Part shown: positions 9,290 through 16,988 of the stretch, one piece after another | How positions within the stretch are numbered: position 1 is the first letter of the stretch | How the letters are laid out: every line of letters begins with the position of its first letter | Origin: Aureimonas flava | GTDB lineage: Bacteria > Pseudomonadota > Alphaproteobacteria > Rhizobiales > Rhizobiaceae | Direction: 5' to 3' | Length of the DNA stretch: 64,000 nucleotides | Assembly: GCF_003583935.1 (NCBI RefSeq) | Contig: NZ_QYRN01000006.1 | Coordinates: 124,001-188,000 of the forward strand | Program-made: the position numbers and the translations under genes | Notes under the pieces: model-generated | The model's input: the letters and a program-made list of their open reading frames with translations, nothing else | Databases searched by the model: none | What the model was told of the DNA's origin: nothing

Positions 9290-9383
9290 CCGCCGCCAAT
9301 TCCGCCCGGCCGCTCGCGCCGGGCCGAACGGGGCGACGCCATTCCGGCGCGCTCCGACAGGTTCCAAACGGGAGGAGACTTCG

Positions 9384-10364
9384 ATGAAGACCCTATTGCT
9401 CGCCCTCGGGCTCGCCACGGCCCTTTCCGCGCCCGCGATGGCGCAGGAGAAGCTGAAGATCGGCGCGACCGTCTACGGCCTCAACGCCGAATTCATGCAG
9501 ATCTGGACCGCGGCGCTGCAGAAGCACCCGGCCGTGCAGAACGGCGAGGTCGAGGTGACCGTGTTCGACGGCCGCTACGACGCGCTGGTCCAGCAGGAGC
9601 AGTTCAACACGATGATCACGCAGCAGTACGACGCGATCATCTTCGTGCCGATGGACATCGAGGCGGGCGCGGCGCCCGTGCAGGCCGCGGTCGACGCCGG
9701 CATCCCGGTGGTCGGCTCCAACGCCCGCGTCAACTCCGATCTCCTGACCTCCTACGTCGGCTCCAACGACGTCGAGGCGGGCGAGCTGGAGGCCAAGGCT
9801 GTGCTCGACAAGATGGGCTGCAAGGGCAACCTCGTGATCATCGAGGGCCCGATCGGCCAGAGCGGCCAGATCCAGCGCCTCGAGGGCAACGAGAAGGCGC
9901 TCGCCGCCTGCCCCGACGTCAAGGTGCTGGAGCAGCAGACCGGCAACTGGTCGCGCGCCGAGGCGCAGACCCTCATGGAGAACTGGCTGACCTCGCATCC
10001 GGGCCAGATCAACGGCGTGATCGGCCAGAACGACGAGATGGCGCTCGGCGCGATCGAGGCGATCAAGGCCGCCGGCCTCGATGTCGGCGACTTCGCCATC
10101 GCCGGCATCGACGGCGTGACCGACGCGATCAACGCCGTGAAGGCCGGCGAGATGGCCTCGATCCTCCAGGATGCCAACGCGCAGGCCCAAGGGGCGCTCG
10201 ACATCGCCATCAAGGCGGTCAAGGCCGACTACGAGCCGCAGTCGCCGATCTGGCAGCAGTATCCGTCGATGGGCTGGGAAGACGGCAAGGCCAAGACCTA
10301 TCTCGTGCCCTGGACGCCGGTGACCACGGACAACGCCGACGAGCTCCTGAAGTCGCGCCAGTAG
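9384..10364 (+). CDS. Periplasmic sugar-binding protein (RbsB-like, CUT2)
   Basis: This 326-residue exported protein starts MKTLLLALGLATALSAPAMA with predicted cleavage before QE. The mature part is a periplasmic-binding-protein type 1 fold: KIGATVYGLNAEFMQ, a DAIIFVPMD core, IPVVGSNARVN and IGQNDEMALGAIEAIKAAGL, close to ribose/galactose-type binding proteins. It gives the importer its specificity. GGGAGGAG lies 8 nt before the start. A strong GC hairpin lies directly after the stop, which may protect this part of the mRNA and raise binding-protein level over the enzymes downstream. Confidence 0.9.
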   Translation: MKTLLLALGLATALSAPAMAQEKLKIGATVYGLNAEFMQIWTAALQKHPAVQNGEVEVTVFDGRYDALVQQEQFNTMITQQYDAIIFVPMDIEAGAAPVQAAVDAGIPVVGSNARVNSDLLTSYVGSNDVEAGELEAKAVLDKMGCKGNLVIIEGPIGQSGQIQRLEGNEKALAACPDVKVLEQQTGNWSRAEAQTLMENWLTSHPGQINGVIGQNDEMALGAIEAIKAAGLDVGDFAIAGIDGVTDAINAVKAGEMASILQDANAQAQGALDIAIKAVKADYEPQSPIWQQYPSMGWEDGKAKTYLVPWTPVTTDNADELLKSRQ

Positions 10365-10371
10365 TCGCGAC

Positions 10372-10405
10372 GGGGGCGGCGGCCGCATCGCCTGCCGCCG
10401 CCCCC
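10372..10405 (+). terminator. Intercistronic hairpin after the binding-protein gene
   Basis: A perfect 11-bp stem (GGGGGCGGCGG / CCGCCGCCCCC) with a 12-nt loop starts 7 nt after the binding-protein stop. It has no U-run, so it is more likely a 3'-end stabiliser or partial attenuator than a full terminator. Confidence 0.55.
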
Positions 10406-10438
10406 CCATTCCCTTCCCCCGTTCCAGGAGCCCGTCCG

Positions 10439-11206
10439 GTGAGCGACGCCCCTTCCATCGATCTCGACTTCTCGCTGGCGGCCAAGGTCGCGCTCGTCAC
10501 GGGCGGCGGCTCCGGCATCGGCCAGGCCATCGCACGCGCTCTCGCCGCCAAGGGCGCGCGCCTCGCGCTTCTCGACAACAACCTGCCGGCCGCCGAGGCG
10601 ACCGCCGCCGAACTGCCCGACGCCCGGGCCTTTCTCTGCAACGTGGCCGACCCCGCCTCGGTGGAGGAGGCCGTGGGCGCCGCGGAGGCGGCCTTCGGCG
10701 CGATCGACATCGTGGTCAACAGCGCCGGCATCGTGGCGCTCGCGCCGGCCGAGAGCCTGACGCTCGACCAGTGGGACCGCACCATCGCGATCAACCTCAA
10801 GGGCACGTTCCTGGTGTCGCAGGCCGCCGGGCGGCGCATGATCGCGGCCGGGCGCGGCGGGCGCATCGTCAACCTCGCCTCGCAGGCCGGCACGGTCGCG
10901 ATCGAGGAGCACGTCGCCTATTGCGCCTCGAAGTTCGGCGTCATCGGCCTCACCAAGACGCTTGCCGCCGAATGGGGCCGCCACGGCATCACCGCCAACA
11001 CGATCTCGCCCACGGTCGTTCTCACCGAGCTCGGCAAGGCCGCCTGGGCCGGCGAGAAGGGCGAGGCTGCCAAGCGCCGCATCCCGACCGGTCGCTTCGC
11101 CTATCCGGACGAGATCGCGGCGGCGGCCGTGTTCCTCGCCTCGGGCGCGGCGGCCATGGTCAACGGCGCGGACCTCGTGGTCGACGGCGGCTACACGATC
11201 CTCTGA
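10439..11206 (+). CDS. SDR oxidoreductase, GolD/DthD-type polyol dehydrogenase
   Basis: This 255-residue short-chain dehydrogenase has the NAD-binding motif VTGGGSGIGQA, the NSAG motif and the catalytic YCASK (Tyr-x-x-x-Lys) preceded by the Ser-containing strand. It also has a typical C-terminal VNGADLVVDGGYTI. It probably oxidises a polyol to a ketose (glycerol to dihydroxyacetone, or threitol to erythrulose), since it sits between a polyol-type importer and a DhaK/DhaL pair. That gene set is typical of the GolD/DthD family. The start is GTG with CAGGAG upstream. The exact polyol cannot be told from sequence. Confidence 0.85.
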   Translation: MSDAPSIDLDFSLAAKVALVTGGGSGIGQAIARALAAKGARLALLDNNLPAAEATAAELPDARAFLCNVADPASVEEAVGAAEAAFGAIDIVVNSAGIVALAPAESLTLDQWDRTIAINLKGTFLVSQAAGRRMIAAGRGGRIVNLASQAGTVAIEEHVAYCASKFGVIGLTKTLAAEWGRHGITANTISPTVVLTELGKAAWAGEKGEAAKRRIPTGRFAYPDEIAAAAVFLASGAAAMVNGADLVVDGGYTIL

Positions 11207-11249
11207 CGTTCCCCACCTTCCCGCTTCCCCTTCAGAACGGACCACGCCC

Positions 11250-12248
11250 ATGCAGCGCTTCATCAACGACCCCGACCAGGTGGTGGACGACACCGTCCGC
11301 GGCTTCGTGAAGGCCCATCGCGACCTCGTGCGCCTGTCGGAGACGAACCGGCGCGTGGTGGTGGCGGCCGGCGCGCCGAGAAGCGGGCGCGTGGGCGTCG
11401 TCACCGGCGGCGGGTCGGGCCACGAGCCGGCCTTCATCGGCTATGCCGGGGCGGGGCTGGTGGACGCGGTCGCCGTGGGCGAGCTGTTCTCCTCGCCAAC
11501 GGCCAAGAGCTTTCACGACGCGATCCGGGAGGCGAGCGGCGGGGCCGGCGTCGTCTGTCTCTACGGCAACTACGCCGGCGACAACATGAACGTGAAGATG
11601 GCGCAGAAGCTGGCCGCCAAGGACGGGATCGAGGTCGCCGTGGTGGTTGCCAACGACGACGTGTGCTCGGCGCCGGCCGAGGAGCGGGCCAAGCGCCGCG
11701 GCGTGGCGGGCGAGATCTTCATGTGGAAGATCGGCGGCGCCAGGGCGGCCGAAGGCGCGAGCCTCGAGGACGTGCGCGCCACCGCGCAGAAGGCCATTGA
11801 CAACTGCCGCTCGATCGGCGTCGGCCTCGGCCCCTGCACGCTGCCCGCCGTCGGCCATCCGAACTTCCAGATTGAGCCGGGCACGATGGAGGTCGGCATC
11901 GGCCACCATGGGGAGCCCGGCATCCGCGTCGAGCCGCTGAAGCCGGCCGCCGAGGTGGCGCGCGAGATGGCGCGGATCGTGCTGGACGACCACGCGCTGG
12001 CCGCCGGCACCGAGGTCGCCGTCCTGGTTTCCGGCCTCGGCGCGACGCCGCTCAACGAGCTCTACATCCTCAACGACATGATCGCGTCGGAGATCGAGGA
12101 CCGCGGCCTGTCCGTGTACCGGACCTATGTCGGCAACTACTTCACCTCGCTGGAGATGGTGGGTGCGACGCTGACGATCCTGGCGCTGGACGACGAGCTC
12201 AAGCGTCTTCTGGACGCCGAGGCGCGCGCGCCCGGTTTCCGGGCCTGA
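11250..12248 (+). CDS. dhaK: Dihydroxyacetone/tetrulose kinase subunit DhaK (second copy)
   Basis: This 332-residue DhaK starts MQRFINDPDQVVDDTV and has GGGSGHEPAFIGYAG, YGNYAGDNMNV and the covalent-substrate His in GIGHHGEPG. The residue before that His is another His, where the SorC-fused copy has Val. A difference next to the substrate may mean a different ketose. It follows the dehydrogenase and precedes its own DhaL by 15 bp, so the importer operon is self-sufficient: import, oxidation, phosphorylation. Paralogues of this kind act on erythruloses in other bacteria, so both dihydroxyacetone and tetruloses are plausible. Confidence 0.92.
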   Translation: MQRFINDPDQVVDDTVRGFVKAHRDLVRLSETNRRVVVAAGAPRSGRVGVVTGGGSGHEPAFIGYAGAGLVDAVAVGELFSSPTAKSFHDAIREASGGAGVVCLYGNYAGDNMNVKMAQKLAAKDGIEVAVVVANDDVCSAPAEERAKRRGVAGEIFMWKIGGARAAEGASLEDVRATAQKAIDNCRSIGVGLGPCTLPAVGHPNFQIEPGTMEVGIGHHGEPGIRVEPLKPAAEVAREMARIVLDDHALAAGTEVAVLVSGLGATPLNELYILNDMIASEIEDRGLSVYRTYVGNYFTSLEMVGATLTILALDDELKRLLDAEARAPGFRA

Positions 12249-12263
12249 GAGGAGCACCCGAGC

Positions 12264-12905
12264 ATGCAGAGCTTTCCCAATGCCGGCGGCGGCGCCATCG
12301 TCGAGGCGATGGCCGCCCGGATCATCGAGAACAAGGCCTATCTGTCCGAGATCGACGGGCGGATCGGCGACGGCGACCACGGCGTGAACATGGCCAAGGG
12401 GTTCGGCATGGCGGCCGAGCGCCTGGCCGGTCGCGACGCCTCGCTCGCCGAGGCGCTGGCGCTGCTCGGCGAGGTGCTGATGGGCGAGATCGGCGGCTCC
12501 ATGGGGCCGCTCTACGGCATGACCTTCACCGAGTTCGCCGAAGGCATCGAGGGGCAGGAGCGGATCGACGCTGCCCTGTTCTCGGCCATGCTCCGCAAGG
12601 GGCTCGACGGGGTCCGCTCGATCGGCTCGGCCGAGGTGGGCGACAAGACGCTGCTCGACACGTTCGTGCCGGCCGTGGAGGCCTTCGACGCCGCGACCGC
12701 GGACGGGCGATCCTTCGCCGAGGCGCTGGACGCGCTGCGCGCTGCCGCCGAACGGGGGCGCGATTCCACGATCGACCTCGTGGCGAGGATCGGCCGCGCC
12801 AGCCGGCTCGGCGAGCGCTCGCGCGGCGTGCTGGACGCCGGCGCCACCTCCTGCGCGATGATCCTCGACACGCTCGCGGAAGGGGCGAAGGCGCGCCTGA
12901 GCTGA
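12264..12905 (+). CDS. dhaL: Dihydroxyacetone/tetrulose kinase subunit DhaL (second copy)
   Basis: This 213-residue DhaL has IDGRIGDGDHGVNMAKG, with the Mg-ADP/ATP-binding aspartates, GGSMGPLYGMTF and VGDKTLLDTFVPA. It is the ATP-binding partner of the DhaK directly upstream. GAGAGGAGCACCCGAGC precedes the ATG. It closes the operon: a rho-independent-like terminator starts 30 nt after its stop. Compared with the minus-strand DhaL, the metal site reads GDGDHG instead of GDADHG. Confidence 0.92.
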   Translation: MQSFPNAGGGAIVEAMAARIIENKAYLSEIDGRIGDGDHGVNMAKGFGMAAERLAGRDASLAEALALLGEVLMGEIGGSMGPLYGMTFTEFAEGIEGQERIDAALFSAMLRKGLDGVRSIGSAEVGDKTLLDTFVPAVEAFDAATADGRSFAEALDALRAAAERGRDSTIDLVARIGRASRLGERSRGVLDAGATSCAMILDTLAEGAKARLS

Positions 12906-12934
12906 CCCGCGCGACGAAGCGGCTGATAAGTGAG

Positions 12935-12967
12935 GGGGAGGGGCCGGTCCGGTCGCCTCCCCGTTTT
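12935..12967 (+). terminator. Terminator of the polyol/DHA-kinase operon
   Basis: A stem GGGGAGG / CCTCCCC (12935-12941 with 12956-12962), with a GC-rich internal loop, is followed by GTTTTC. It lies 30 nt after the dhaL stop. Confidence 0.65.
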
Positions 12968-13012
12968 CGTCGTTGGGGTTTCCGCCGCCGATCGCCCGAG
13001 CACGAACAGGCC

Positions 13013-13181
13013 AAAAAAAACGCCCTGCCGGGGGAGGACCGGCAGGGCGTCATGGGTAAAGTCCGCGTGGGAGGAGGATCGCGGACTTCGATCCGCTGCG
13101 GCCGTTGGGAGGAGGTTGGCCGCCGCGAAACTCTGGAGTGGCTGGCCGGCGTCTCGTAGACGCTTCGTCCGGTGCTCCGAT
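13013..13181 (-). ncRNA. CcsR/cuckoo-like small RNA with repeated CCUCCUCCC loops
   Basis: Read on the minus strand, four hairpins follow one another. The first is GCGTCT-ACG-AGACGC (13163-13149). The second is GCGGCC/GGCCGC with loop AACCTCCTCCCAAC (13123-13098). The third is GTCCGCG/CGCGGAC with loop ATCCTCCTCCCA (13086-13061). The last is a perfect intrinsic terminator: an 11-bp stem with loop TCCTCCC (13049-13021) followed by eight U (13020-13013). Loops presenting CCUCCUCCC, an anti-Shine-Dalgarno sequence, define the alphaproteobacterial CcsR or 'cuckoo' stress-induced RNAs. The 5' end is a guess from a TATGTT box at 13193-13188. No -35 was found and no DUF1127 gene, the usual upstream partner in Rhodobacter, is present. 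Confidence 0.78.
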
Positions 13182-13375
13182 GGTTGAAACATAGACCCGT
13201 CCGCCCGATTGCTGTAGTGCAAAAAACGCATGGCTGCATTGCGGTAGAGGTCTGCGACGACCGCGTTCGGCGGCATCGGCCGGGAAGGCGCATGGGCGGC
13301 TATTCATCGATCTGTCATACGGGATGACATTCGACCGCCGTGCCCCTAGCGTGGCGCCCACGATGCGGGGGTGAC

Positions 13376-14041
13376 ATGAACCATCTGGACTTTCCCAAGA
13401 GCTTCGCCGGGCTGCTGGCGGGGCTCCTCCTTTTCGTGCTCGCTTGTGCGCTCGCGACCGTGCCGTTTCTCGGCCTCGACCTCGCTTCCGGCGAGAACGG
13501 CCCGCTGGAATGGACGCAGGAGGCGATGCTGATGGCGGCCGTCGTGTTCTCGGGTGCCGCCGCGCTCGGACTGCGGGGGCCGGAGCGCTTGGCCGCCTTC
13601 CTGGCGACGCTGCTCTATGCGGTTTTCCTCCTGCGCGAGCTCGAGTTGCCGGTGACGGGCCCGATCACCCGCTATCTCGCTTCCGGCATGTTCCGCTGGC
13701 ACGAGACGCTGGTGCTGGCGGTCCTGGTCCTGCCCTATGCGGCCCTTCGGTTCCGCTTCTGGCCGGCCATCCTGTCCTATGGCCTCAGCCTGCGCGGCTG
13801 GCCCTTCGCGCTGGCGGCACTCCTCGTGGGAACGGGCGCCGTCTTCGACGGCGTGCCGAGCCTCGGCGGCGTCGCCCATCTCAGCACCTTCCTGGAGGAG
13901 ACGGCGGAGCTTCTCGGCTACACCGTCCTGGCGGTGGCGGCCGGTTGGGTGCTGGCGCGCGCGCGCGCCGAGGACGGGGCGGCGCAGGGACCGGTGGCCG
14001 GCGGCGCCGCGCCGCTCGGATGTCCTTCGCGAGGCGCCTGA
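13376..14041 (+). CDS. Hypothetical polytopic membrane protein
   Basis: This 221-residue protein has about six hydrophobic segments (roughly residues 12-35, 48-64, 68-86, 106-124, 138-160 and 176-194) joined by short loops. The motif WTQEAMLMAAVVFSG lies after the first segment, and conserved-looking acidic residues sit in FLEETAELLGY near the end. No family is recognised with confidence. The charged Glu pairs inside membrane segments suggest more than a simple anchor. The ATG at 13376 is preceded by GCGGGGGTGAC. The gene stands alone between the sRNA locus and a convergent gamma-glutamyltransferase gene. Confidence 0.75.
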   Translation: MNHLDFPKSFAGLLAGLLLFVLACALATVPFLGLDLASGENGPLEWTQEAMLMAAVVFSGAAALGLRGPERLAAFLATLLYAVFLLRELELPVTGPITRYLASGMFRWHETLVLAVLVLPYAALRFRFWPAILSYGLSLRGWPFALAALLVGTGAVFDGVPSLGGVAHLSTFLEETAELLGYTVLAVAAGWVLARARAEDGAAQGPVAGGAAPLGCPSRGA

Positions 14042-14063
14042 GCGCCCGGCGGCCCGGCCGGGC

Positions 14064-15809
14064 TCAGTAGCCGATCGCCGCGCCCGCGCCGGCGCGGCTG
14101 TCGATCGCCCCGAAGAAGCGTTCCGGCCGGTCGGGGTCGCGCTCCGCAAGGCTCGGACCGCCGATCAGGATGCCGGCGGCCTGGCCCCAGACGGGCCAGT
14201 CGGGATCCTCGGCGACCTTGTGCCCCTTGGCTGCCAGAAGGGCGATCGTGTCGGGCGACAGGGCGTGCGGCTCGATCGTGATGCGGTCGGGCTGCCACTG
14301 ATGGTGGATGCGCGGCGCGTCGATCGCCTCCTGGATGTCCATCCCGTGCTCCACGACGTTGAGGATGGCCTCCAGCGTGATGGTGATGATGCGCGAGCCG
14401 CCGGGGCTGCCGATCACCATCAGCGGCTCGCCGTCGCGCGACACGACGGTCGGGCTCATGGAGGACAGAGGCGACTTGCCCGGCTCGATGGCGTTGGCCG
14501 CGCCCTGCACCAGCCCGTAGAGGTTCGGCACGCCCGGCTTCTGGGTGAAGTCGTCCATTTCGTTGTTGAGAAGGACGCCCGTGCCCGGCGCCACCACGCG
14601 CGCCCCGAAGGAGCCGTTCAGCGTGTAGGTCACGGCCACCGCGTTGCCGTCCCGGTCCACGATCGAATAGTGCGTCGTCTCGTGGCTTTCCCCCATGCCG
14701 GCGGGCTTGAGGTCGGCCGAGACGCCGGCGCGGTTCGGGTCGATCCGGGCGCGGATCTCGGCGGCGTGCTCCTCCGACAGGAGCATCTCGACCGGATTGT
14801 CCACGAAGTCCGGGTCGCCCAGCGCCGAGTTGCGGTCGACATAGGCGTGGCGCATGGCCTCGGCCATCAGGTGCACCGTGGCGGCGGACCCGAAGCCGGT
14901 ATAGGCGATCGGATAGGCCTTCAGGATGTTCAGGATCTCGCAGATGATCACCCCGCCCGAACTCGGCGGCGGCGACGACACGATCTCGTAGCCCTTGTAG
15001 TCGCAGCGGATCGGCTCCAGCTCGCGCACCTTGTAGCCCTCGAAGTCCGACGCCTCGAGGATGCCGCCGTTGGCGCGGCTCGCCTCGACGATCGCCTGCG
15101 CGGCCAGACCCCGGTAGAAGCCGTCCGGTCCGCGCTCGGACACGGCGCGCAGCACCCCGGCAAGGTCCGCCTGCACCAGCCGCTCGCCCGCCCGGAACGG
15201 GACGCCGCCGGGTTTCAGGAAGATCGCGGCGGCCGCCGGGTCCTCGGCGAGGTCGGCGTTGGCGTCCGCGAAGCTCGCGACGTCGCCCTGCGTGAGCGCG
15301 AAGCCCTCGGAGGCGAGCCGGATCGCCGGTGCGATCAGCGCCGCGCGCTCGCGCGTGCCGTAGTGCTCGCGCGCGTGCTCGAAGCCGGCCACCGAGCCCG
15401 GCACGCCGACCGCGAGATAGCCGTCCGTGGACAGGCCCTCCACCGGATCGCCGTTCGCGTCGAGATACATGTCGCGGGTCGCCCGGCCCGGCGCGCGCTC
15501 GCGGAAGTCGATGAAGGTGGATCGTCCGTCCCGCAGGCGGATGGTCATGAAGCCGCCGCCGCCGAGATTGCCGGCGGTCGGATAGGTGACGGCCAGCGCG
15601 TAGCCCACCGCCACCGCCGCATCCACGGCGTTGCCGCCGCCCTTCAGCACCTCGACGCCGACCTCGCTGGCCAGCCGCTGGGCGGTGACGACCATGCCGT
15701 TCTCGCCCGCCACGGGCGCTGGAGAGGCCGCGAGCGCGGCCGCCGTCTGCAGGACGCAGAGCGTCAGGACGCCGGCGCGGCCGGCCCTCGAAAAGCGTTG
15801 CGCGGACAT
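14064..15809 (-). CDS. ggt: Gamma-glutamyltransferase, periplasmic
   Basis: This 581-residue N-terminal-nucleophile hydrolase precursor transfers or hydrolyses the gamma-glutamyl group of glutathione and related peptides in the periplasm. A signal peptide covers about the first 28 residues (ending TAAALAASPAP). The large-subunit motif GNLGGGGFM and the self-cleavage site ESHETTHYSIVD, whose first Thr becomes the catalytic nucleophile, are intact. SPGGSRIITITLEAILN of the small subunit follows. Length is normal for the family. It is followed on the same strand (upstream in coordinates) by an M23 peptidase gene 98 bp away, possibly co-transcribed. Confidence 0.93.
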   Translation of the reverse strand: MSAQRFSRAGRAGVLTLCVLQTAAALAASPAPVAGENGMVVTAQRLASEVGVEVLKGGGNAVDAAVAVGYALAVTYPTAGNLGGGGFMTIRLRDGRSTFIDFRERAPGRATRDMYLDANGDPVEGLSTDGYLAVGVPGSVAGFEHAREHYGTRERAALIAPAIRLASEGFALTQGDVASFADANADLAEDPAAAAIFLKPGGVPFRAGERLVQADLAGVLRAVSERGPDGFYRGLAAQAIVEASRANGGILEASDFEGYKVRELEPIRCDYKGYEIVSSPPPSSGGVIICEILNILKAYPIAYTGFGSAATVHLMAEAMRHAYVDRNSALGDPDFVDNPVEMLLSEEHAAEIRARIDPNRAGVSADLKPAGMGESHETTHYSIVDRDGNAVAVTYTLNGSFGARVVAPGTGVLLNNEMDDFTQKPGVPNLYGLVQGAANAIEPGKSPLSSMSPTVVSRDGEPLMVIGSPGGSRIITITLEAILNVVEHGMDIQEAIDAPRIHHQWQPDRITIEPHALSPDTIALLAAKGHKVAEDPDWPVWGQAAGILIGGPSLAERDPDRPERFFGAIDSRAGAGAAIGY

Positions 15810-15907
15810 CGGCGGTCCCTCCGGTGGTTGGCCCACGCCGAGGATGCAACAGGACGGGAGCCGTGTCGAAGCGAAAGCGACGCAACGGCCGGCCGCCACC
15901 TGTACGT

Positions 15908-16912
15908 TCAGCCGGCGACCTCGACCTCGCGCCGCTGCGAGGCGATGGCCTCGCCGTTGCGGATCACCTCGACCGACACGGTCCAGCGGCCGGGCAGGAG
16001 CGGTCGCTTGCGTCCCGCGAAGGCGGAGTAGACGGCCTGGTTGCGCTCCAGCGGCGCGCTCGATCCCTCGAAGAAGGGCGTGCCGTCGGGCGCCACCATG
16101 CGAAAGGCGAGCGCGTCGCCCTTCCGGAGGTTGGTGACCCAGGCCCAGACGATGGCGGCGTCCCCGCCCGCCGGCGGAGCCGGCGGCGCGCCGTCCACCA
16201 CGAGCCGGCCGTAGTCCACCGGGGCGCCGGCGAGGCCGAGGCCGAGGACGCCGGTCGGCCCTTTCTCCAGGGCGGCCACGGCTTCGGGCTGGAACAGCGT
16301 GCCCGCGAAGGCGGGTCCGGTGGAGCAGCCCGATCCCACCGCGTGGCCCGTGGCCGGATCGATCTTCTCGCCGTTGCGGCGCACCGACAGGTGCACGTGC
16401 GGAAACTCGGCGGCGCCCGACGCGCCGATCTCGCCGAGCCGGGCGCCGGTCTCCACCCTGTCGCCCGTCTTCACGCCCACGCTGCCGCGCCGGAGGTGGC
16501 AGACCTGGGTTTCCCAGCCGTCGCCGTGGTCGATCACCACGCCGTTGCCGCACTCGACGCCCTTCACGCTGTCGCGCCCTGCCTGGGTCGGGCCGATCAG
16601 GCGGTCGGGCATGGCGTCGCGCACGCCCTTCACCGTGCCGGCCGCCGGCGCCACGACGGCGACGCCGCGCGCGACGTCGGCCATGGAGCGCAGGCGGATG
16701 TCGAGGCCGTCGTGCCCGTCATAGGCGGCCATGCCGCAGAACGGGTCGCTTGCGCCGGGACCGGCGTCCATGTCCGGCCATTGCTGGACGAAGCAGTCCG
16801 TTCCGATCGTGCAGGTCACGGGCAGGCCGAGGCGGAACTCGGCTCGCGCCGGTGGAGCCCCCGCTCCGAGGAGCGTGAGCGCCAGGGCGGCGGTGATGGC
16901 GTCGAACCTCAT
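15908..16912 (-). CDS. Exported M23-family peptidase (LytM/peptidoglycan endopeptidase-like)
   Basis: This 334-residue protein has a signal peptide (MRFDAITAALALTLLGAGAP, cleavage near ARA-EF). The zinc site of M23 metallopeptidases is present: GHDGLDIRL gives His and Asp, and PHVHLSVR gives the HxH pair, within about residues 65-190. Several cysteines (TCTIGTDCF, DPFCG, VECGNG, QVCHL) suggest disulfides. A C-terminal domain of about 120 residues after the peptidase resembles a beta-sandwich and is not recognised. It probably cuts peptidoglycan crosslinks in the periplasm. Confidence 0.88.
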   Translation of the reverse strand: MRFDAITAALALTLLGAGAPPARAEFRLGLPVTCTIGTDCFVQQWPDMDAGPGASDPFCGMAAYDGHDGLDIRLRSMADVARGVAVVAPAAGTVKGVRDAMPDRLIGPTQAGRDSVKGVECGNGVVIDHGDGWETQVCHLRRGSVGVKTGDRVETGARLGEIGASGAAEFPHVHLSVRRNGEKIDPATGHAVGSGCSTGPAFAGTLFQPEAVAALEKGPTGVLGLGLAGAPVDYGRLVVDGAPPAPPAGGDAAIVWAWVTNLRKGDALAFRMVAPDGTPFFEGSSAPLERNQAVYSAFAGRKRPLLPGRWTVSVEVIRNGEAIASQRREVEVAG

Positions 16913-16988
16913 GCGTGCGTCGCTCCCCTTCCGTTGCGCGGCGAGGAGAGGGGGTCGGCCGCAAATCGGGCGAGGCGATGACGAAGGG

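Larger units (their letters stand above)
12906..13375. other. 470-bp intergenic region carrying an sRNA and two facing terminators
   Basis: This is the only gene-free stretch over 300 bp. It holds the terminator of the polyol operon (plus strand) and a CcsR-like sRNA with its own terminator (minus strand). The remaining 180 bp before the membrane-protein gene contain no convincing reading frame. The long minus-strand frames here run through the sRNA hairpins and have no protein-like composition. Confidence 0.7.

Noticed and set aside
5918-9418. Very long minus-strand reading frame across the ABC importer genes
   Set aside because: It is an artefact of GC-rich codon use. It lies antisense to clear ABC importer genes and its translation is low-complexity Arg/Asp/His/Ala. 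Only its last 222 codons (DhaL) are real.
12512-13276. Minus-strand reading frame over the sRNA region and dhaL
   Set aside because: It runs through the sRNA hairpins and the U8 terminator and then antisense to dhaL, with no family resemblance and poor codon use.
13050-13361. Possible DUF1127 (CcaF1-like) gene upstream of the sRNA
   Set aside because: The frames here were read for the DUF1127 Arg-rich pattern and none fits. No convincing start with a ribosome-binding site was found.
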